DNA from: JAVWMQ01 sp036646055
Lineage (GTDB): Bacteria; Bacillota; Clostridia; Peptostreptococcales; Anaerovoracaceae
Reading direction: 5' to 3'
DNA length: 64,000 nucleotides
NCBI GenBank assembly: GCA_036646055.1
Contig: JAVXMY010000002.1
Coordinates: 62,001 to 126,000, forward strand
The notes beneath the pieces are model-generated. The model did no database searches. It saw only the letters and a program-made list of their open reading frames with translations, and had not been told where the DNA came from. Shown in pieces: positions 59,185-64,000 of this stretch. The first letter of the stretch is position 1; each line of letters starts with the position of its first letter. Both the position numbers and the translations under genes were made by a program.

Positions 59185-60299
59185 TAGAAGCATCTTCCTT
59201 CTCTTATTTCTGCCAAATATTCATCATTAATTTCCCCTTCAGCAAAAGTGGCCATTCCACTCATTACTCCAAGGGCTCCTTTAATTATTTCAAATGCAAG
59301 AACGCAGCCAGTTCCCTCTCCAAGTCTCATATCTAAATCTAACAGGGGAGATAATTCCAGCTCTTGCATTGCAATTAAATAACCAGGTTCTTTGGAAATA
59401 TGTGATGCAAACATATAGTCTCTTACTTCTGGAACCAGCTTTGCTGCTGCAAGTGCTCCAACTACAGAAATGTATCCATCAATAACTACAGGCATTTTAT
59501 ATAAGGCAGCTCCAAGGTATACTCCAACCATTGCTGCAATATCAAATCCACCTACACTTGCCAAGATATCTAAGATTCCATTGTAACTTCTATTTTCCCC
59601 AACCTCTTTAACAATTGCGATTTTTTTTTCAAGTCCTGTGTCATTTAGACCGCCACCTCTGCCAACAACATATCTAGCATCACATTTAGTTATTGCCGTT
59701 AAAACAGCTGAACTGGTAGTTGTATTACCTATTCCCATTTCTCCAACACCAATAATGCTATATCCTAGTTCCTTGGCAGTTTTAGCCATCTCTATTCCTG
59801 TCAAAATACAATCAATGGCTTCATCTTCAGACATGGCTTTTTCTTTTAGAAGGTTTTTAGTCCCTGGACCTTTTCTTCTATTTATTATTTTATTATTTAC
59901 AAAATCCTTAGGCTCATCAGATACTAGTTCTTTAGGAAGATCATCCTTAATCCCCATATCAACTACACATAGATCTGTATTAAATGTTTTAGCAAGAGCC
60001 CCAACTCCAGTTAACCTTCTTGTGAAATTAATGGTCTGCATTGTTGTTACAGAATTAGGTGCAGATGCAATTCCCTCTTCAATAACCCCATTATCTGCAG
60101 ATAAAATAACTACACAAGTCTTATTAATTTCATTAATAACCTTCCCTGTAATTCCTGCATATTTAATAGAAATATCCTCTAGTTTACCTAAACTTTCAGG
60201 TGGTTTAATAAGCTTGTCTTGTCTTTCCTTGGCATTCTTAATAGCCTCCTGATTACTTCTTTCAATATTGCTAATTGTTTCATACAACCTTTTATACAT
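59184..60299 (-). CDS. cobT: Nicotinate-nucleotide--dimethylbenzimidazole phosphoribosyltransferase
   Basis: The 371-residue enzyme makes the lower-ligand riboside phosphate from a benzimidazole. Family signs are KPPESLGKLEDISIKYAG, LSADNGVIEEGIASAP, GVGEMGIGNTTTSSA and EGTGCVLAFEIIKGALG. It is the first gene of the cobT-cobU-cobS-cobU-like-cobC operon. No cobalamin riboswitch is visible upstream: the gap is only about 40 bp. No benzimidazole-synthesis gene lies in the window. Confidence 0.95.
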   Translation of the reverse strand: MYKRLYETISNIERSNQEAIKNAKERQDKLIKPPESLGKLEDISIKYAGITGKVINEINKTCVVILSADNGVIEEGIASAPNSVTTMQTINFTRRLTGVGALAKTFNTDLCVVDMGIKDDLPKELVSDEPKDFVNNKIINRRKGPGTKNLLKEKAMSEDEAIDCILTGIEMAKTAKELGYSIIGVGEMGIGNTTTSSAVLTAITKCDARYVVGRGGGLNDTGLEKKIAIVKEVGENRSYNGILDILASVGGFDIAAMVGVYLGAALYKMPVVIDGYISVVGALAAAKLVPEVRDYMFASHISKEPGYLIAMQELELSPLLDLDMRLGEGTGCVLAFEIIKGALGVMSGMATFAEGEINDEYLAEIREGRCF

Positions 60300-60340
60300 T
60301 TAGATTCTCTCTTTCCTAATGGATCTAACTATTATTGCAG

Positions 60341-60967
60341 CTATCCTCTTCTGCCATGAAGAATTTTATAGCCTCTATCAATAATATTGCACATATACAT
60401 TTTTACAAAAACAGACCCTGCTATTCCCAGACCTGCCAACACATATTTAACTATTAGTGGGAATACATATGCACCTGGAATTACAAGAAGTGTAATTAAA
60501 ATCACTATTGTTGCCATCTTGTTTACCCTAAGACTTTTTTTGGCAAGTTTGATTTCACCATGTTTAGCCAAAAGTTGAGCATTTCCTCTAATTACAAAAT
60601 AGAAAACACCTAACATTGCTAGAGTTCCTATATATGCCATAAACATTACTTCAATGCCCTGAAAAACTCCCTCTGCCCCTTTTTTAATATCAATCAAAAC
60701 AAGAACTAGTTCAAGTAAAGTCGCTCCTGCCCCTATTGCACTTAAAATCATAGCTTTTCTATATTCACTTCTATAATGTGCTAACCTTATAGTACCTAAA
60801 AGCATAAACAAAAACGAAAGCAAAATCACACCAATATCAACAATACTAGCTATATCAATTTGCTTCCATAAGTTTAAGGCTTCTATTGCCATTGTAGCAA
60901 TAGCCATTAACGCTAATCCCGTTACTACATATTTTATTCCATTTAAATTGTAACTATCTTTTTTCAT
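60341..60967 (-). CDS. Polytopic membrane protein, divergent from an ArsR regulator
   Basis: The 208-residue protein has about six hydrophobic helices (near 10-30, 40-60, 72-92, 103-126, 150-172 and 175-193) and a basic C-terminus. No family is recognised. The ribosome site is GGAGGGACGAA. It shares a divergent promoter region with the arsR-type gene at 61075, so it may be under that regulator. It precedes cobT by 41 bp and may be co-transcribed with the cob operon, in which case a metal or corrinoid transport-related role is possible but unproven. Confidence 0.75.
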   Translation of the reverse strand: MKKDSYNLNGIKYVVTGLALMAIATMAIEALNLWKQIDIASIVDIGVILLSFLFMLLGTIRLAHYRSEYRKAMILSAIGAGATLLELVLVLIDIKKGAEGVFQGIEVMFMAYIGTLAMLGVFYFVIRGNAQLLAKHGEIKLAKKSLRVNKMATIVILITLLVIPGAYVFPLIVKYVLAGLGIAGSVFVKMYMCNIIDRGYKILHGRRG

Positions 60968-61003
60968 TTCGTCCCTCCATACTTTATTATTATCTCACAT
61001 TTC

Positions 61004-61032
61004 TTGACAACATTCAACTTTTATTGTATCGT
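61004..61032 (+). promoter_or_regulatory. Predicted promoter of the ArsR-type gene
   Basis: TTGACA (61004-61009) and TATCGT (61027-61032) with a 17-bp spacer. The -10 box overlaps the left arm of the operator palindrome, so a bound repressor would block RNA polymerase. Confidence 0.65.
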
Positions 61033-61047
61033 AAATAGGCGATACAA
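61024..61047. promoter_or_regulatory. Operator palindrome of the ArsR-type regulator
   Basis: TTGTATCG (61024-61031) and CGATACAA (61040-61047) are perfect 8-bp arms with an 8-bp spacer, located 28 bp before the regulator ATG and between the divergent genes. Confidence 0.8.
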
Positions 61048-61074
61048 AAGGCTAATGAAAAAGGAGACAAAAAC

Positions 61075-61392
61075 ATGAGAATTAGAAAAAAAGACAATGA
61101 AATGGAAGATGATGAAATACTATTTCTAGCCAAGGTTTCAGATGCATTGGCACATCCTGCCAGAGTTAAAATCTTTAGATTTATTATGTCACAAAACAAA
61201 GAAAGAATTTCAGTTTGTAACAAAGATATAGTCGCAAACTTCGACTATGCTCAGGCTACAATTTCACAACACCTAAAAACACTAGTTAAATCTGGCCTAC
61301 TAGATATAAAGAAAAAAGAAAAATTCACTTACTACTTCGTAAACATAGGCCTATTAATGAAATATGTAAATATTGCTAAGAAGTTTCAATAA
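61075..61392 (+). CDS. ArsR-family transcriptional regulator
   Basis: The 105-residue winged-helix protein has the ArsR core (DALAHPARVKIFRFI, recognition helix YAQATISQHLKTLVKSGLL, wing KKKEKFTYYFVN). There is no obvious metal-binding CxC motif in the recognition helix; only one cysteine (SVCNKD) is visible, so it may sense a non-metal signal. It likely controls itself and the divergent 208-aa membrane protein through the palindrome at 61024. The ribosome site is AAGGAGA. Confidence 0.88.
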   Translation: MRIRKKDNEMEDDEILFLAKVSDALAHPARVKIFRFIMSQNKERISVCNKDIVANFDYAQATISQHLKTLVKSGLLDIKKKEKFTYYFVNIGLLMKYVNIAKKFQ

Positions 61393-61420
61393 AAAACCCA
61401 AAACTAAGGAAGTGAAATAA

Positions 61421-62557
61421 TTGAATAAGGAACTTACAAAAGAATACAAAGACTTATTACTTAAATACAGAAGGGATTTGCACAAAATCCCAGAAATCGG
61501 CGATGATCTGCCTAAAACCAAAGAATATTTGCTAAGGGAATTATCGGCTATGAAATGCCAAATAACTCCCCTTCTAAACTCAGGAATTGCTGCCTTCTTC
61601 GATTTTGGCAAAAGTAGTGCCGTCGGTTATAGAGCCGATATGGACGCCCTGCCAATTGAGGAAGCCAACAATGTAGATTACAAATCTACTCATGCAGGAA
61701 ACTGTCACGCTTGCGGACACGATGGTCATATGGCAATGTGCCTTGCACTTTGTCACTACATAAATACTCTAGAAGACTGCCCTCAGAATGTACTGGTGAT
61801 TTTTCAACCAGCAGAAGAAACAACTGGCGGAGCTAAGTTTATTTGTAAAACAGGTATTATGGAAAAACATGCTCTTTCCTGCATTTTTGGTTTCCATTTG
61901 TGGCCTTTTGCAGAAGAAGGATCTATTAATACAAGACCTGGAGCCCTTCAACCTAAATCTGCTGAAATTAGAATAAAAATTTATGGCAAAGCTGCCCATG
62001 CAACTGCACCAACAGAAGCAGTTGATGCACTATTTATCGCATGCCAATATATAGCTAATATTGATAAAGCCCATAAACAGTTTTTGCCCAAAAATCCTAC
62101 ACCAGAGGAAAGGACTATTATTCAGGTTTGTAAAATGGAAAGCGGTACTGCTAGAAATATTATTTCAGGCTACACCTTCCTACTTGGAACCCTTAGAGCC
62201 TTTGATGAAGATAGGTTTACAGTACTAGTTAACATTCTAAAAGATCAAGCAAAAATATTAGAAAAAGAATATGACTGTACCTTTGATATTTGGCATAGCT
62301 ACGGATACCCACCTGTAATAAATAACCTGAATTTATATAATCAAATCCAACCTATCCTTATGACTCGCAAATTCAATCAAATGCCAGAGCCTGCTATGAT
62401 TTCAGAAGACTACTCCTATTACGGCTTTCATGCCCCATCTGTATTCTTCTTCCTAGGCACAGGCACAGGTATAGCCCTTCATTCAAACAATTTCGATTAT
62501 GAGGAAGGCATATTGTTTGAAGGCCTTAAACTTTATATAGATTTGCTATATAAATAA
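61421..62557 (+). CDS. M20 family amidohydrolase (N-acyl-amino-acid type)
   Basis: The 378-residue cytoplasmic metallohydrolase has the M20D pattern: YRRDLHKIPEIGDDLPKT, GYRADMDALPIEE, HACGHDGHMAM, FQPAEETTGG and a dimerisation lid domain. It would hydrolyse N-acyl or aminobenzoyl-type amides. The start is TTG at 61421 with AGGAAGTG upstream; no ATG is near. It follows the ArsR gene by 28 bp and may be co-regulated. Confidence 0.87.
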   Translation: MNKELTKEYKDLLLKYRRDLHKIPEIGDDLPKTKEYLLRELSAMKCQITPLLNSGIAAFFDFGKSSAVGYRADMDALPIEEANNVDYKSTHAGNCHACGHDGHMAMCLALCHYINTLEDCPQNVLVIFQPAEETTGGAKFICKTGIMEKHALSCIFGFHLWPFAEEGSINTRPGALQPKSAEIRIKIYGKAAHATAPTEAVDALFIACQYIANIDKAHKQFLPKNPTPEERTIIQVCKMESGTARNIISGYTFLLGTLRAFDEDRFTVLVNILKDQAKILEKEYDCTFDIWHSYGYPPVINNLNLYNQIQPILMTRKFNQMPEPAMISEDYSYYGFHAPSVFFFLGTGTGIALHSNNFDYEEGILFEGLKLYIDLLYK

Positions 62558-62573
62558 AATCAAAAACAAAAAT

Positions 62574-62598
62574 CCGCAACTACTAAAAGTAGTTGCGG
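62574..62598 (+). terminator. Rho-independent terminator of the M20 gene
   Basis: CCGCAACTACT (62574-62584) and AGTAGTTGCGG (62588-62598) form an 11-bp stem around AAA, followed by a T-rich stretch. Confidence 0.9.
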
Positions 62599-62639
62599 TA
62601 TTTATTTTTAGTCAACATTATTTAACAAAGTTCTTCTAT

Positions 62640-63818
62640 TTATCTTTCTACGATAATTGCAGTTCCCTGTCCACCACCGATACAAAGTGTAGCAAGACCC
62701 TTCTTAGCATCTCTCTTAGACATTTCATGAATTAAAGTAATAAGAATTCTAGCACCAGATGCACCGATTGGGTGACCTAATGCAATAGCTCCACCATTAA
62801 CGTTTAACTTAGCTGGGTCAATCTTAAGATCTCTACCAACTGCTAATGACTGAGCAGCAAAAGCTTCGTTAGCTTCGATTAAATCCATATCGTCAATTGT
62901 TAATTTAGCTTTTTCTAAAGCCTTCTGACTTGATGGAATTGGACCTAAACCCATTACTTTTGGATCAACACCTGCAGAAGCATATGATTTGATTGTGCAA
63001 AGTGGTTTTAGACCTAACTCGTCAGCCTTTTCTTTAGACATTACTACTAAAGCAGCACCTGAATCGTTAATTCCTGAAGCGTTAGCAGCTGTTACTCTAC
63101 CTTCTTTAATGAAAGCAGGTTTTAGCTTACCCATTTTTTCTTCAGTTGAACCGAATTTAGGATATTCGTCTGTATCAAAGATAATTGGGTCACCTTTTCT
63201 CTGTGGAATTTCAACAGGAACGATTTCTTCCTTGAATTTTCCAGCTTTAATTGCAGCTTCAGCCTTCTGCTGAGAAGCAACTGAAAAAGCATCTAATTCT
63301 TCTCTTGTTAGTCCATACTGATCACAAACGTTTTCAGCAGTAACACCCATGTGATATTTATTAAAAGCATCTGTTAGACCATCGTTAACCATCATGTCAA
63401 CAACTTTGTAGTCTCCCATTCTAGCTCCCCATCTAGATTTCATATCTGCGAATCCAGCCATAGACATGCTTTCTGCACCACCAGCAACGATGATGTCAGC
63501 ATCTCCAGCTTTAATAATCTGAGCTGCTAAAGAAACTGCTCTTAGACCTGATCCACAAACTTTATTTAATGTCATAGCTGGTGTTTCGATTGGAAGACCT
63601 GCATCTAATGTAATCTGTCTTGCAACATTCTGTCCTAATCCACCCTGTAATACGCAACCTAAAATAACTTCATCAACCTGTTCAGGTTTAATTCCAGCTC
63701 TTTCGATAGCTCCTCTAACAGCAACTTCCCCAAGTTTTCTAGTAGGTACGTTTTTTAGTGTTCCACCGAAGCTTCCGATTGGAGTTCTAGCTGCACTTAC
63801 AATTACTACATCTCTCAT
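62640..63818 (-). CDS. thlA: Acetyl-CoA acetyltransferase (thiolase)
   Basis: The 392-residue enzyme condenses two acetyl-CoA to acetoacetyl-CoA. The nucleophile is Cys88 in NKVCGSGLRA; the base residues are His349 in GHPIGASGAR and Cys379 in CIGGGQG. It belongs to the biosynthetic thiolase group (ThlA/AtoB) of clostridial butyrate and amino-acid fermentation pathways. The ATG lies behind GGAGGAAATTG. It is monocistronic here, with the upstream 63819-64000 region carrying no other gene on either strand. Confidence 0.95.
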   Translation of the reverse strand: MRDVVIVSAARTPIGSFGGTLKNVPTRKLGEVAVRGAIERAGIKPEQVDEVILGCVLQGGLGQNVARQITLDAGLPIETPAMTLNKVCGSGLRAVSLAAQIIKAGDADIIVAGGAESMSMAGFADMKSRWGARMGDYKVVDMMVNDGLTDAFNKYHMGVTAENVCDQYGLTREELDAFSVASQQKAEAAIKAGKFKEEIVPVEIPQRKGDPIIFDTDEYPKFGSTEEKMGKLKPAFIKEGRVTAANASGINDSGAALVVMSKEKADELGLKPLCTIKSYASAGVDPKVMGLGPIPSSQKALEKAKLTIDDMDLIEANEAFAAQSLAVGRDLKIDPAKLNVNGGAIALGHPIGASGARILITLIHEMSKRDAKKGLATLCIGGGQGTAIIVER

Positions 63819-64000
63819 AATTCAATTTCCTCCTCAAATAATTTTTTAATTAACATAATTACTAAATCTTTTATTAATAAACCCTTAATGATTATACTCC
63901 AAGCCGTCATAACCAAATGTTTATGTACCTATAATAACATTAAATATAAGGTTACACAACCCCTTTTATGTTAATTTTTTCACAAAATCTGCTCATTCCT

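Noticed and set aside
60300..60340. Cobalamin riboswitch before cobT
   Set aside because: The gap is only about 40 bp, far too short for a B12 box aptamer, and the signature is absent.
1..64000. CRISPR array, tRNA or rRNA genes
   Set aside because: No regular repeat-spacer structure, no cloverleaf and no rRNA sequence were recognised in any part of the window.

Overview
The window is low-GC chromosomal DNA from a Gram-positive, spore-former-type Firmicute of class Clostridia. The evidence is AT-rich codon use, strong GGAGG ribosome sites, a CIRCE-controlled htpG, a raiA-type RNA next to hpf, the cdaA-cdaR-glmM operon, a secretin-free type IV pilus operon, and D-aspartate racemase and ligase for cell-wall bridges. 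The ferredoxin, thiolase, NADPH-motif-poor thioredoxin reductase and lower-ligand cobalamin genes suit an anaerobe, although a full-length catalase is also present. I cannot name the species; Peptostreptococcales or a relative is a guess.

Layout. 1-12.9 kb holds housekeeping and stress genes: htpG (partial), katA, two small membrane proteins, the D-Asp ligase / aspartate racemase / gltX operon, an NhaC-type antiporter, a thioredoxin-reductase-like flavoprotein behind a structured leader, and a hybrid sensor kinase. 12.95-20.88 kb is a degenerate accessory island. It has two large secreted surface-protein genes: one is a pseudogene and the other is switched out of frame by a run of 14 G. It also has a duplicated 114-aa membrane-protein gene, a BlaR1-like peptidase remnant, several frameshifted or truncated genes, and three copies of one terminator-like hairpin at junctions. 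20.9-33.5 kb returns to core genes on the minus strand: an SH3/NlpC hydrolase, cdaA-cdaR-glmM-ahcY-UPF0340, hpf with the raiA RNA, comFC-recD2, and cca-yhaM. 33.5-36.3 kb has nadE, whose glutaminase triad is lost, and purC.

36.3-48.1 kb is a type IV pilus locus. The major pilin pilA has its own terminator. A promoter downstream of it drives pilD-C-M-N-O-B-T and four further prepilins, one of them an 823-aa modular pilin with GLUG-type repeats. 48.2-51.4 kb has a 54-aa ferredoxin, pepT and two sister NlpC/P60 secreted hydrolases. 51.5-56.9 kb has a MarR regulator with a visible operator, translationally coupled to a heterodimeric ABC exporter, then birA. 56.9-60.3 kb is the cobalamin nucleotide-loop operon cobT-cobU-cobS-cobU-like-cobC. 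The window ends with a membrane protein divergent from an ArsR-type regulator with an 8-8-8 operator, an M20 amidohydrolase and a thiolase.

The main observations are the poly-G contingency tract in an adhesin, the modular GLUG pilin, the glutaminase-dead NAD synthetase, the D-Asp cell-wall pair, the raiA RNA, and the decayed, repeat-bounded surface-protein island.
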